A DNA stretch of 25,524 nt. It comes from JBILVQ01 sp044370375 (GTDB taxonomy: Bacteria > Bacteroidota > Bacteroidia > UBA4408). The stretch is from positions 1-25,524 of the forward strand of contig JBILVQ010000015.1 in assembly GCA_044370375.1 (NCBI GenBank). The letters are read 5' to 3'. Shown here one piece after another: positions 7,719-17,121 of this stretch (positions are counted from its first letter, which is position 1; every line of letters starts with the position of its first letter). Position numbers and translations under genes: made by a program. The notes beneath the pieces are model-generated. The model worked only from the letters and a program-made list of their open reading frames with translations. It did no database searches and had not been told where the DNA came from.

Positions 7719-10700
7719 AGTTTACAATACTAATCCTTTGGGTTGAAATATTTTCTCCATGGGAAATTCTCATCAAATACATTCCTGCCGGCATTTGAAT
7801 TTTTACGGAGTTCATTCCACCTTGCAACTTAATAATTTCGTTCACTTTTCTTCCTGTTAAATCTTCAATCCAACCATTGTAAGTGGGAGCCATAGCAGGT
7901 AACTCTATAGTGAATTCCCCATTATTTGGATTTGGTTTAATTTTGAAATTAAAATCATTTATGAAACCTTGAATGCCATCAATGAATTGAAGAGTATTTC
8001 CTGTGCCATTTGAGCGACTTCTTGTTCTGGCTGCCCTTGAAACATCGCAAACTTGGGATAGCCTTGCTTCAACACGGTAGTTGGTATTCAGCCCTGCGGA
8101 AGGTAAGTTGTCGATGTAAAAATTTGCAGGTGCAGAAACAGAATCGATAACCACAAGATTATTTTGATCCGGCCCACTAAGAATTAAATATCTGTCAATA
8201 AATTGCGATTGGCCTTCGTAAACATTCCATGTCAAAAATCTTTTTATACCAATATAAGGATTCACAGTGAGAAACATACTTCTTACAGTAGATGATGCAA
8301 AAGTAACCCCACCGCAATTATCCTTGATGGCCATTTTATAACGATTTGCTCTAAGCGTAGGATTAGCTGCCGTATCGATGAAGAAATTAGGGTCATCGTA
8401 ATCAACCGCACCTATTTTTGTAAAAACATTCTGATTAATTAAATCCTCGCGAAAAACATAAAATGAATCAATGTCGGTGGTTATCGGACTTATCCAAACA
8501 ACCTCATTATCAAGGTTATCATCCGTAGCGCTAACCATACAAATAACGGGAGGCAAAACATTGGATCCCAAAATATTTTCGGGCAAAGAAACAGCATCAC
8601 AACCAATACTTCCCTGTCCGATTACCTGATAAACTCCTCCTTGAGAAATGTTAATTGCATTTCCTGTAGCCCCTGTATTCCATAGATAGCCAGCAAAGCT
8701 ACCCGATGCCGTTAGTGTTGCATTAACCACACCACAGTTTCCCACATTTCCGGTAACGGTTATTAGCGGAGGAATTACAGCCGGTAAATTAAAATTCACT
8801 CTGGTTGGTGGAGCAGTAATTACACAACCTGTAATAGAATCAATTGCAGTAAAAGAATAAAACCCACCAACAAAATTTACTGCCAAAGTATTAGAATTTT
8901 CACCAGCCAAAATAACGCCATTCCTGGTCCATTGTATGGTAGCATTTACCGGTGCAGTGGAGGTAAGATTAACGACACCACCCTGGCAAGCATTTACAAT
9001 GCCGGATGGACTAATGGAAGCAGTTTGCGTGCAGTTTTGTGCTCCGGCAGCATTAATTTGAACAAAATAATTTGGATTGCTGGTATTAAACAAAGTATCG
9101 CGACAACCCGAGTTTGCATCTAGTGCTAATAGAGTAGGATAGAAAACTCCGTTGTGTGGATAAATGTGCTGAACAGTTGAGGAAGCATTGGGTTGGAAAA
9201 TTCCATCCCCAAAATACCAAGTAAAATTATAATTTGCTGAATTTGGTGTGAGGTTGGTAAAGGTGGCTGTTAAAGGAAGATTTGAAATTTGATTTGGACT
9301 AACAGAATAGTCTAATCCAAAATCGCTTAATCCTATTATTAAATCATTGCCATTATCACTGCCTATTGTTGCAGGGCTTGAAGCCACCACTCTAATTCGG
9401 TAATTATTGCCTGAAATCCCAGACGGAAGGCTACAAACAATAGAACCAGCAGCAGCATTTAAAATTGCGCTCCCTATTGTGATGGGCGAGCTGAAATTTC
9501 CTCCCTGATCCGAGAGTTGAACATCCATTACATTTCCTCCATTAAATGCTGCGCTACCTTGATAAGCAATTGTTAATGTATCGCCTGCGCAGAAACTATT
9601 TGAACCGGTTGCCAATGTAGTGAGTGTAATAAAATTGCAAGTATCAATAACAGTAATTAAGTTTGAAAAAATCGTATCATTTGCTGAACAGGTGTCCGGG
9701 AACATCCACAAACTAAATACATCACCACCTATAGCATTGGCAGACAATGTTGAAGCTGTGCCGTTTGGAAAAATCGCAGTCCCATTCTTTGCCCATTGGT
9801 AAAGCGGATTACTTCCTGCTGAAACCGATGAGGAGCTAAAATTGATTAATGTTGGGCCACAAATTTCAACAGTATTTGAGGTTATGTTCACTGCAATTCC
9901 TGTAACATCGGCTAAGGCGGTTAAGAAAAAGTCTGCAGAAGTACTATCGCAACCTAGTCCACTACTAACAACAACTGAATAATTACCTGTTTGAAAAGGA
10001 ATGTAATTGCTTGCATTTGCACCAGGAATATCAACACCATCTAACCTCCATTGATATGTTAACCCACCTGCGGAATTTGTATTTAAAGTAGTAATAGGAT
10101 TGCTGGCACAAACAATCGGTGGTCCTCCCGGAACAATAAAAGAGGCAGGTTTTGAAACAACTTTCAATTTAACAAAATTACTTACCACATATCCGCACGA
10201 ATTATAAATTACACAATGATAACTTCCTGAATCAACTGCTTGCACTGCATTTAAAGTAAGCACGGTGTCGGTGGCACCTACAATCAAAACACCATCTTTA
10301 TACCATTGAGCCAATGCTGAGGGTAAATTTGGCGAAACATTGAATTGAACGGTGTTTCCCGGGCAAGAATTAATCGCCACCGGCTGTGTTAGAATACTAA
10401 CCTTTTGGCATCCTTCAAGCGCAAAACCTCCTATTCCATTAAACCCATTTACTCCGCTTAAATCAAATTTTTTGGTAAATGTGCCACCTGTTGTTACCTC
10501 AAAAACACTTCCTCCGGAAGCTGATCCGTCATTAAAAGAAGCTCCATATAATTGACCCAAATCAGAGAAAATCATTGAGCCTTCCGGATTACCACCATCC
10601 GACACTGCAAGTTCGTGAATAATATTAAAACTATTAAGAGCAACATCAAAAGAAAATATTACTCCCTTGTTTGATAAACCACCTGTTTTGGTAAATCCAT

Positions 10701-12666
10701 ACATTAACCCATTAGAAGAAAAAACAGGAGAACCCCAAGGTTCGCTACCTAAGGTTCCATTAAAATTGTGAATAACAGCATAACTTGAGTCCATTGGATT
10801 GTATTCAAAAATTACACCTTGGAGGTTGGTTCCCCCGGCAGTTGTAAAACCATAATATTTACCATTGGGGGCCTGCACAATATTTCCTGAGGGGAATGAT
10901 CCGGTTGAGGCAATAAATTCATGACGTTTTAAATATGCGTTGTTTGCCGGATTGTATTCAAATAAAACTCCAGCACTATTCGTCCCGCCTGATGAGGTGG
11001 TGCCAAACAAATTTCCATTATTCCCCTTAAGCAATCCAGATTGGGGATAGGTTCCTAATTGAGAACTCAAGGAAACTTTTAAAACAGGAGTCACCGGAGG
11101 AGTAGCAGCTAAGTCGATTTCAAAAATACTTCCGAAACTAAAGTTACCTCCTTCGTATGCAAGGCCGTAAAGTTTCCCTCCCGACTCTGCCAATACGCCT
11201 CTCGGATCGCTTCCGAGAGTGGAACTTAAATCGCTAATTTTGGAAAAAGAATCAGTACTTGGATCAATGGAATAAACAATTCCTTTATTGGACACACCAC
11301 CTTTGGTAGTGCCACCAAATAATTTTCCGTTGGATGCCTCAAATAAACTTCCTTGGGGAAAGCCACCATTTAAGCCTGAACCATTCAGCGAAAACAAGCC
11401 TGTTAAATTTTGACCAGAACTATCTGCCTTACAAAAATATCCGTCTCCAACTTCACCTCCTCCTGAAACTAAGGCGTAAAAATTTGCATCAGAGGCAAAG
11501 AACCAGCCTGCCACCGGATTAGCACCTAAGGTAAAGAAATCAAAATCATTTAAAACTGCATAATTACTGCCATTGGGGTCGATTGAAAACAAAACACCAT
11601 ATCCTGCAGCACCTCCGGAAAAGGTGTTTCCATAAAGTTTTCCGCTCGTTGATCTGGCAAGTCTTCCTTGAGGCTTACCACCTGTAAACCCGTTAAAATC
11701 AAAAATTTTACTGTAAGTATCGGTAGTATTATTAAAGGTATAAATAGTGCCCTCACCAAAGGCACCAGACAAATTAGTTGTGCCAAAAAACACCCCACTA
11801 TTAAATGTGTCAGCAAACAACCCGGATAAAGGCCTGCTTCCTCCTGCAATTGTAAAATCATAAACCTTAGCAAAACCCAAAGCATCTTGACCAAATGTAA
11901 ATATGCTTCCAATTCCATTTAAACCACCACTTTCTGTAACTCCTACAAATTCAGCATTAAGGGCATCCCAAATTGGCTCTCCAAGAGGGTTTTCGCCATC
12001 CGTTGTATTGAAATCATGAAAATTATTGAATACTTCCAAGGCAGGGTCGTAGGAAAAAAGTGTGCCTTTGTCAAAAACACCTCCTCTATAAGCAAAGCCG
12101 AAGGTGAGCCCATTGGGTGCTTCCGCTAAAGAACCTTGAGGCTCAATGCCATCTATAAAAGTAAAATTATGTTTAACCACAACGGTGTCATTTATGGGAT
12201 CAAACTCAAAAATTACCCCTGCACTATTTGCTCCTCCCAACTTGGTAAGTCCCAAAATTTTTCCGGTGGTGGTTTTTAAAAGTTTGCCCATTGGGTTCTC
12301 TCCAGATAATCCGTCAAAATCCCATACCTTGGTGTAAACTCCTGTACCAACATTATACTTAAAAATTGTTCCCTTGTTATTTACGCCACCTTCTGAGGTC
12401 ATCCCCATCAATTCACCAGGGTTGGTTTCAATCAATTCGCCCAATGGATTCGCTCCCGGATAATCTGAAGAAAAATTATAAATCATTTGTTGATTTGACC
12501 CAAGGTTATCGGTTTTATAAACAGTGCCAATACCCCCTGTTCCACCACTTTTGGTGACACCATACAGGGAGGTTTGAGCATAAATCTTTCCCTCTGTCAG
12601 CAATAAAAACAGGGCCAGAAAAAAAGATAAGCAGTTAAATGGGGTGATAAAAGAATTTGTTCTCAT
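7717..12666 (-). CDS. giant secreted TIGR03803-repeat protein with Ig/PKD stalk and T9SS sorting domain
   Basis: A 1649-residue protein with a signal peptide (1-30, ending I-Y-A|Q). Residues about 31-745 are thirteen full repeats and one partial of about 50-60 residues with the pattern G-x-x-P-x-G-x-L ... L-Y-G-x-T-x-x-G-G-x-x-x-x-G-x-I-F, the TIGR03803 (Gloeo/Verruco) repeat, probably a beta-propeller or solenoid. Three Ig-like domains (about 748-1010) follow, then a Cys-starting beta domain also present in the 2502-5846 protein, a PKD domain from about 1112, Ig-like domains, an FN3-like pair with two S-F-Y-V/Y-L-I-L core strands, and an R-S-R-S-N-G-T-G-N linker. The T9SS domain (about 1570-1649) has K-P-N-P-N-N-G-E-F and W-I-E-D-L-T-G-R-K-V. 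It is the last gene of the leftward array, 126 bases after the 1435-residue gene. Surface location is predicted; ligand and role are unknown. Confidence 0.9.
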   Translation of the reverse strand: MRTNSFITPFNCLSFFLALFLLLTEGKIYAQTSLYGVTKSGGTGGIGTVYKTDNLGSNQQMIYNFSSDYPGANPLGELIETNPGELMGMTSEGGVNNKGTIFKYNVGTGVYTKVWDFDGLSGENPMGKLLKTTTGKILGLTKLGGANSAGVIFEFDPINDTVVVKHNFTFIDGIEPQGSLAEAPNGLTFGFAYRGGVFDKGTLFSYDPALEVFNNFHDFNTTDGENPLGEPIWDALNAEFVGVTESGGLNGIGSIFTFGQDALGFAKVYDFTIAGGSRPLSGLFADTFNSGVFFGTTNLSGAFGEGTIYTFNNTTDTYSKIFDFNGFTGGKPQGRLARSTSGKLYGNTFSGGAAGYGVLFSIDPNGSNYAVLNDFDFFTLGANPVAGWFFASDANFYALVSGGGEVGDGYFCKADSSGQNLTGLFSLNGSGLNGGFPQGSLFEASNGKLFGGTTKGGVSNKGIVYSIDPSTDSFSKISDLSSTLGSDPRGVLAESGGKLYGLAYEGGNFSFGSIFEIDLAATPPVTPVLKVSLSSQLGTYPQSGLLKGNNGNLFGTTSSGGTNSAGVLFEYNPANNAYLKRHEFIASTGSFPSGNIVQAPNGKYYGFTTAGGTNLQGVIFEYNPMDSSYAVIHNFNGTLGSEPWGSPVFSSNGLMYGFTKTGGLSNKGVIFSFDVALNSFNIIHELAVSDGGNPEGSMIFSDLGQLYGASFNDGSASGGSVFEVTTGGTFTKKFDLSGVNGFNGIGGFALEGCQKVSILTQPVAINSCPGNTVQFNVSPNLPSALAQWYKDGVLIVGATDTVLTLNAVQAVDSGSYHCVIYNSCGYVVSNFVKLKVVSKPASFIVPGGPPIVCASNPITTLNTNSAGGLTYQWRLDGVDIPGANASNYIPFQTGNYSVVVSSGLGCDSTSADFFLTALADVTGIAVNITSNTVEICGPTLINFSSSSVSAGSNPLYQWAKNGTAIFPNGTASTLSANAIGGDVFSLWMFPDTCSANDTIFSNLITVIDTCNFITLTTLATGSNSFCAGDTLTIAYQGSAAFNGGNVMDVQLSDQGGNFSSPITIGSAILNAAAGSIVCSLPSGISGNNYRIRVVASSPATIGSDNGNDLIIGLSDFGLDYSVSPNQISNLPLTATFTNLTPNSANYNFTWYFGDGIFQPNASSTVQHIYPHNGVFYPTLLALDANSGCRDTLFNTSNPNYFVQINAAGAQNCTQTASISPSGIVNACQGGVVNLTSTAPVNATIQWTRNGVILAGENSNTLAVNFVGGFYSFTAIDSITGCVITAPPTRVNFNLPAVIPPLITVTGNVGNCGVVNATLTASGSFAGYLWNTGATGNAINISQGGVYQVIGQGSIGCDAVSLPENILGSNVLPPVICMVSATDDNLDNEVVWISPITTDIDSFYVFREDLINQNVFTKIGAVDYDDPNFFIDTAANPTLRANRYKMAIKDNCGGVTFASSTVRSMFLTVNPYIGIKRFLTWNVYEGQSQFIDRYLILSGPDQNNLVVIDSVSAPANFYIDNLPSAGLNTNYRVEARLSQVCDVSRAARTRSRSNGTGNTLQFIDGIQGFINDFNFKIKPNPNNGEFTIELPAMAPTYNGWIEDLTGRKVNEIIKLQGGMNSVKIQMPAGMYLMRISHGENISTQRISIVN
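10432..12576 (-). repeat. TIGR03803 repeat array within the 1649-residue protein
   Basis: Thirteen complete units and a leading half unit are recognisable by eye at the protein level. Each has a G-x-x-P-x-G/S turn, an L-x-G-x-T/A-x-x-G-G core and a G-x-I/V-F-x-x-D/N strand. The units are diverged from one another in DNA, so this is an old array rather than a recent slippage product. Confidence 0.85.
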
Positions 12667-12792
12667 TTAATGAAAATTATATTACAAAGAAAAAGAAAAA
12701 TCAATCAATTGCAAAACATTATTCCTTTGAGTTGAATTAAAAACCAGAACCATACAAACATGACATCAAAACAACAATGCAAGAGCACAAAA

Positions 12793-15700
12793 TTACTGCT
12801 GAAAAACAATTTTTCTTTGGTAAATATTAGTCCCTGATTTTATCTTGAGAATATATACACCTTGATTGACAATAACGCTGCAATTCAATCTTTGAAGATT
12901 TGAAAAACCAGTTTCGGTTATTTTTCTTCCCATAACATCTTCCAACCACCATTGGAAACCATTATCAGGAATATTTGACAAAACCATTTCAAAATTGCCA
13001 TTGTTTGGGTTCGGAAAAACTTGAATGAATAGGTTTTCGTTTTGCATGGTCGGAAGTCCACTAGGATTCATAAAAATATTGTTTCCTGTACCATTTGATC
13101 TGCTTCTGGTTCTTTGTGCACGAGAACTTTCGCATTGACTAGAAAGCACAGCTTCAACCAAATAAATAGTGTTTAATCCTACTACCGGATTATTATCAAT
13201 ATAATAACTGATAGGAGCGGAAACGCTGTCAATTTCAGTTAAGTTATTCAAAGAGCTTCCTGATAAAATAATGTATCTACTTACGTTTTGTGATTGACCT
13301 TGATATTCGGACCAGCTTAAAAATCTTGCTGTTCCAATACCCGGACCAACTTGTAAGTGAATGGAGCGAACAAAATCAGAAGGAGCAGATTCTCCACCAC
13401 AGGTATCCTTCACAGAAATTTTATAGCGGTCGGGGCCAATTCCTGCATTAGAAGAGGCATCTTCATATTCGCTTAAGTCATCGTAATCCACGGCAGCAAT
13501 TTTTTGGTAATTGCCACTGTTGTAGGGGCTTTCTCTGTAAACATAAAAAGAATCAATCTCTGCGGTTAAAGGTTTTTCCCAAACAACAATATGATGGTTG
13601 TTAAAAGGGTCCACCGTTATCATACAAATCTCAGGACTAGGCACAAGCGAAGAGCTAATGTTTACGGGCAGTGAAACAGCATCACAACCCACGGCACCTT
13701 GGCCGGTAACAGAATACGATCCTGCAATGCTTACATTGATAGAAGCACCACTTTGTCCGTTGCTCCACAAGTAAGAAGCAAAACTACCCGAAGCAGTAAG
13801 TGTTGCATTTAATTGTCCGCATACACCATTGCCACCCACCACCGCAATTGCAGGGGGTGTTTGAGCAGGCAAACTAAAATTAACTTGAACCGGAGCAGAG
13901 GTAACAGCACAACCATTGGTATCGGTAGCAGTGATTGTATAATACCCGGAGATGCTCACCATAAGGTTTGCAAAAACTTCGCCACCAATGGGAATTCCAT
14001 TTCTATTCCATTGTAATAAACTTGCTGAAGGGAAATTTTGTGCCAACAGGCTAACGGTTCCTCCCAGGCATCCATTCACGACTCCGGTAGGAAGGGTATT
14101 GGGTGTAAATCCACAATTTCCACTTCCGGCCATATTGCAAATAACGGTTTGTCCTGCATTGCCCGGATCAAAATTGCTTGCTTCGCAGCCACTATTAGGA
14201 TCCAAAATAGTAAGAGAGGTATTGTAAACTCCGTTATTTAAATAAGTATGTGAAACGAGGGTATTATTATCTTGCACAATACTACCATCACCAAAAGACC
14301 ATAGAAAATCGAAATTACTTGCATTAACGGTGGTATTGGTAAAGGAGGTGCTTAAAGGAAAATTGTTCAGTGCATTATTGCTTATGGTATGTGTTGGAAT
14401 GGGTAAATTAACCAAATGAAATAATAGTTCATTAGAAAAGATAGCAGGATTGGTTGAAAACACTCTGATTTTAATATCCCCTGCACCCAAATATTGTGCT
14501 GGTAATACCAATGAATAATTTAGATTTGATTGGGTGGTAAATATGGTATCAATGTTAACAGGTGTTCCAAACCCAAAATCAATACTTTCGGCCTGAATAA
14601 TGAACCCATTTCCGGCATTAAAGGATGCATTACTGTTTATAGTAAGCGTAATATTATTAGATCCGCAAATAGTAAGTTCAGGAGATGAAAGTGCTATTAA
14701 TTGTGATGTTGAGCTACAACCCAATTGGCCATTTGATTGATACCAATTTGAAATATTTCTTCGATCGTTCGTTGCATGTTCGAAATAAGCTTGCGTGCCA
14801 TAAATTAAAGAAGAATCTAAAGAAACAATTAAGCAAAATTCAGACACAACTGTATCTCCGGAAGCCATTGAAAAAGTTCCTTGATTGGCAACAATTCTCC
14901 AATCAAATGGCGAACTGCAAACCCAATCGGCAACATTCCATGGTTCTCCGTAAAAAGCAAATCTGGATGGTATGCTTCCTCCATAGCCCGTACCACCATA
15001 GGTTTGAAGAGTGCTGTCTCTAAAACGCTCATGCAAATAATTGTTGAATTGATTTGCATTTGATGGATTGCCGTTTTGTGCTGAAGAATTTAAAAATGCA
15101 ATGCTCCCACCCAGCAAGGCTTTTTCACCCGGTTCATCCACAATATTATTATTGTTGTTGTCAATTCCATCTCCCGGATTTGCCAAGGGTCCATCCAAAA
15201 TAGTTTGTGATACAATAGGAATATAGGTGCCATAACCATATCCATTCCATAAGGCATCAAGTGAGTCGAGATTGAAAGCAAAAACAGAGTTGTTTAGAGA
15301 ATCTGTACCAATACCATCGTCATCATATGCTCCAAGGTCAAAATCATTCCATGTTCCTAGCACCATGTTTGAATAATCATTGCTGCTTCTGTTGATGATT
15401 TTGTAACGGTAAAAGGTACTTGCATTGATGGCTTTTAAACTATCAGGTAGTTGATCGCAATTGTAGGCCCATGCCGAGGCTTGTATTTCTACTCCGAAAG
15501 CATTTCCTCCTGATTCTGTGTGCGCCAGCAATTGGTCGTTGAATACCCAAAATAAATATTGGTCTCCAATAATTTTGGGATAATCCCCATCAATTAATGG
15601 CCTGTAAAGACCATCATTATTCACATCAACAAAGGGAGCAAGATAATTTGTGTTGCTGCCAATGGTGGTAGCAGGCCAAGTAATAAAATCCGAATTGGGA

Positions 15701-17100
15701 ACATAGCTTCCGTTTTGAACATTGCCTAGGGCAAAGTGAAAAATGAATTCATCAATTTCTGCTTTGTTTATTTTCCAAACTTTATCATAACTCAAAGCTG
15801 TTGCAGAATCGATTTGTCCGCTTGTAGGACTCAATGGTCCCGGCCAGAAATCATTTCCTGTTTGTCTGTAGGTTTGAGCAGCCAAATGGAGGGTCCCTCC
15901 TTGGTCTATTCCTCCCATCCAAAGGCCACTTGAAAAAGAACATGTTTTAGTGGAGTTTTTGGGGAAGTAATAACCACTTTGACCATTACCACGATTCCAA
16001 AACATTTCGCCTCTGTTTCTTACCAAGGCACTTATTTGATTGATATCAAGAGTAGTATTGGAGGCATCAAAGTCTTGCCCATCTGATAAATTGTTAGAAG
16101 AGATTTGACTTGGTGAATAATTCCAAATGCCAAGATAAGTAGGACTGGGAACAATATAAGTTAACCAAAATAAATTACTGTTTTGATCATAAGTTCCCAT
16201 TAATCGCGCGGGAATTCCACCAGAAGGTGGTGATCCCTGATAGCCAATAGAATTATTATTTTCATCAATTTCGATGAAGCCCCACACCCCTAAAACTGCA
16301 ATTTTATTGGTGCCTTTTTTAGCGATAATAAAATTAACGTAAGCATTCAAGGGATTTAATACATCATTGAATTGTGAAAATGTAGTGCCATTATATTTCC
16401 ATAATTTTTGAGTTTGGGTTCCTATCCACAAATTGTTTTGATGGTAAAGAATATCTTTGATGTTTGATGCCGGAAGGTTGGAGTTTAAGGAAGAAAAATT
16501 TGTAACGACTCCATTTTCAATTTGCATTATTCCTGTTCGGCAGGCAGCCCAAATTTTACTGCCGTCCGGTAGTCCGGTAATTTTTATGATGGTGTCATTA
16601 AGGAGTCCATTGCTAGTGTTAAAGACAGAAAAATTACCGTTGAATTTAACAAGACCAAAATTAGTTCCTATCCAAATATCGTTTCCGTTTGAATAAAGTG
16701 ATTTAATGTTATTACCGGGTAAGGCAGAATTGGTAGAGTCATAAACTGTCCAGCTGCCGGAAGACCAAATTGCCAATCCCTTGGTTGTACCTACACACAA
16801 ATCATTGTTAGGGTAAGCAATGGCTGTTACATTGTTCGATGGTAAAATAGAATTGCTGGTATCTGTCAATTCCCAATTGGTTCCGTCAAATTTACCAAGT
16901 CCAACATTACTGAAGCCTACGAATACTTCACCGGAAGAATTACAACTAATGAAGTTTCTCGGTTGGATTTGGAATGGAACCCCATTGGGAGGATTGACAT
17001 AATTAAAAGTATTTTGAGCAATACAAGGCCTTACGGTTAACCCAATCAGAGCCAATACTAACAGAGTAGTTTGAATGAGGAAATTAGAACGCATACGCAT
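12793..17100 (-). CDS. giant secreted Reg_prop-propeller protein with PKD/Ig/FN3 stalk and T9SS sorting domain
   Basis: A 1435-residue protein with a signal peptide (about 1-29, ending C-I-A|Q); a second ATG two codons in is an alternative start. Residues about 30-335 contain six or seven Reg_prop-like repeats (L-P-x-N-N-V/I-x-x-I ... L-W-I-G-T-x-x-G-L-x-K-F-N-G), the propeller type seen in hybrid two-component sensors but here in an exported protein. Residues about 340-800 are a Bacteroidota secreted domain I know by pattern but cannot name, with L-W-M-G-G-I-D, R-Q-T-G-N-D-F-W-P-G-P-L, F-V-D-V-N-N-D-G, F-Y-R-Y-K-I-I-N-R-S and D-G-I-D-N-N-N-N-N-I-V-D-E. From about 897 comes the stalk shared with its neighbours: PKD with W-S-F-G-D-G, two Ig-like domains, an FN3-like pair. 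The T9SS domain covers about 1353-1435 (F-P-N-P-N-N-G-N-F, W-W-L-E-D-V-M-G-R-K-I). It starts 21 bases after the upstream gene, so co-transcription is likely. Confidence 0.9.
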   Translation of the reverse strand: MRMRSNFLIQTTLLVLALIGLTVRPCIAQNTFNYVNPPNGVPFQIQPRNFISCNSSGEVFVGFSNVGLGKFDGTNWELTDTSNSILPSNNVTAIAYPNNDLCVGTTKGLAIWSSGSWTVYDSTNSALPGNNIKSLYSNGNDIWIGTNFGLVKFNGNFSVFNTSNGLLNDTIIKITGLPDGSKIWAACRTGIMQIENGVVTNFSSLNSNLPASNIKDILYHQNNLWIGTQTQKLWKYNGTTFSQFNDVLNPLNAYVNFIIAKKGTNKIAVLGVWGFIEIDENNNSIGYQGSPPSGGIPARLMGTYDQNSNLFWLTYIVPSPTYLGIWNYSPSQISSNNLSDGQDFDASNTTLDINQISALVRNRGEMFWNRGNGQSGYYFPKNSTKTCSFSSGLWMGGIDQGGTLHLAAQTYRQTGNDFWPGPLSPTSGQIDSATALSYDKVWKINKAEIDEFIFHFALGNVQNGSYVPNSDFITWPATTIGSNTNYLAPFVDVNNDGLYRPLIDGDYPKIIGDQYLFWVFNDQLLAHTESGGNAFGVEIQASAWAYNCDQLPDSLKAINASTFYRYKIINRSSNDYSNMVLGTWNDFDLGAYDDDGIGTDSLNNSVFAFNLDSLDALWNGYGYGTYIPIVSQTILDGPLANPGDGIDNNNNNIVDEPGEKALLGGSIAFLNSSAQNGNPSNANQFNNYLHERFRDSTLQTYGGTGYGGSIPSRFAFYGEPWNVADWVCSSPFDWRIVANQGTFSMASGDTVVSEFCLIVSLDSSLIYGTQAYFEHATNDRRNISNWYQSNGQLGCSSTSQLIALSSPELTICGSNNITLTINSNASFNAGNGFIIQAESIDFGFGTPVNIDTIFTTQSNLNYSLVLPAQYLGAGDIKIRVFSTNPAIFSNELLFHLVNLPIPTHTISNNALNNFPLSTSFTNTTVNASNFDFLWSFGDGSIVQDNNTLVSHTYLNNGVYNTSLTILDPNSGCEASNFDPGNAGQTVICNMAGSGNCGFTPNTLPTGVVNGCLGGTVSLLAQNFPSASLLQWNRNGIPIGGEVFANLMVSISGYYTITATDTNGCAVTSAPVQVNFSLPAQTPPAIAVVGGNGVCGQLNATLTASGSFASYLWSNGQSGASINVSIAGSYSVTGQGAVGCDAVSLPVNISSSLVPSPEICMITVDPFNNHHIVVWEKPLTAEIDSFYVYRESPYNSGNYQKIAAVDYDDLSEYEDASSNAGIGPDRYKISVKDTCGGESAPSDFVRSIHLQVGPGIGTARFLSWSEYQGQSQNVSRYIILSGSSLNNLTEIDSVSAPISYYIDNNPVVGLNTIYLVEAVLSSQCESSRAQRTRSRSNGTGNNIFMNPSGLPTMQNENLFIQVFPNPNNGNFEMVLSNIPDNGFQWWLEDVMGRKITETGFSNLQRLNCSVIVNQGVYILKIKSGTNIYQRKIVFQQ

Positions 17101-17121
17101 GTTTTATTATTTAACAAACAT

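Noticed and set aside
12667..12792. Promoter or terminator in the 126-base gap between the 1435- and 1649-residue genes
   Set aside because: Only a TTTTCTTTG stretch (mismatch to TAnnTTTG) and no stable hairpin were found, so neither is claimed.
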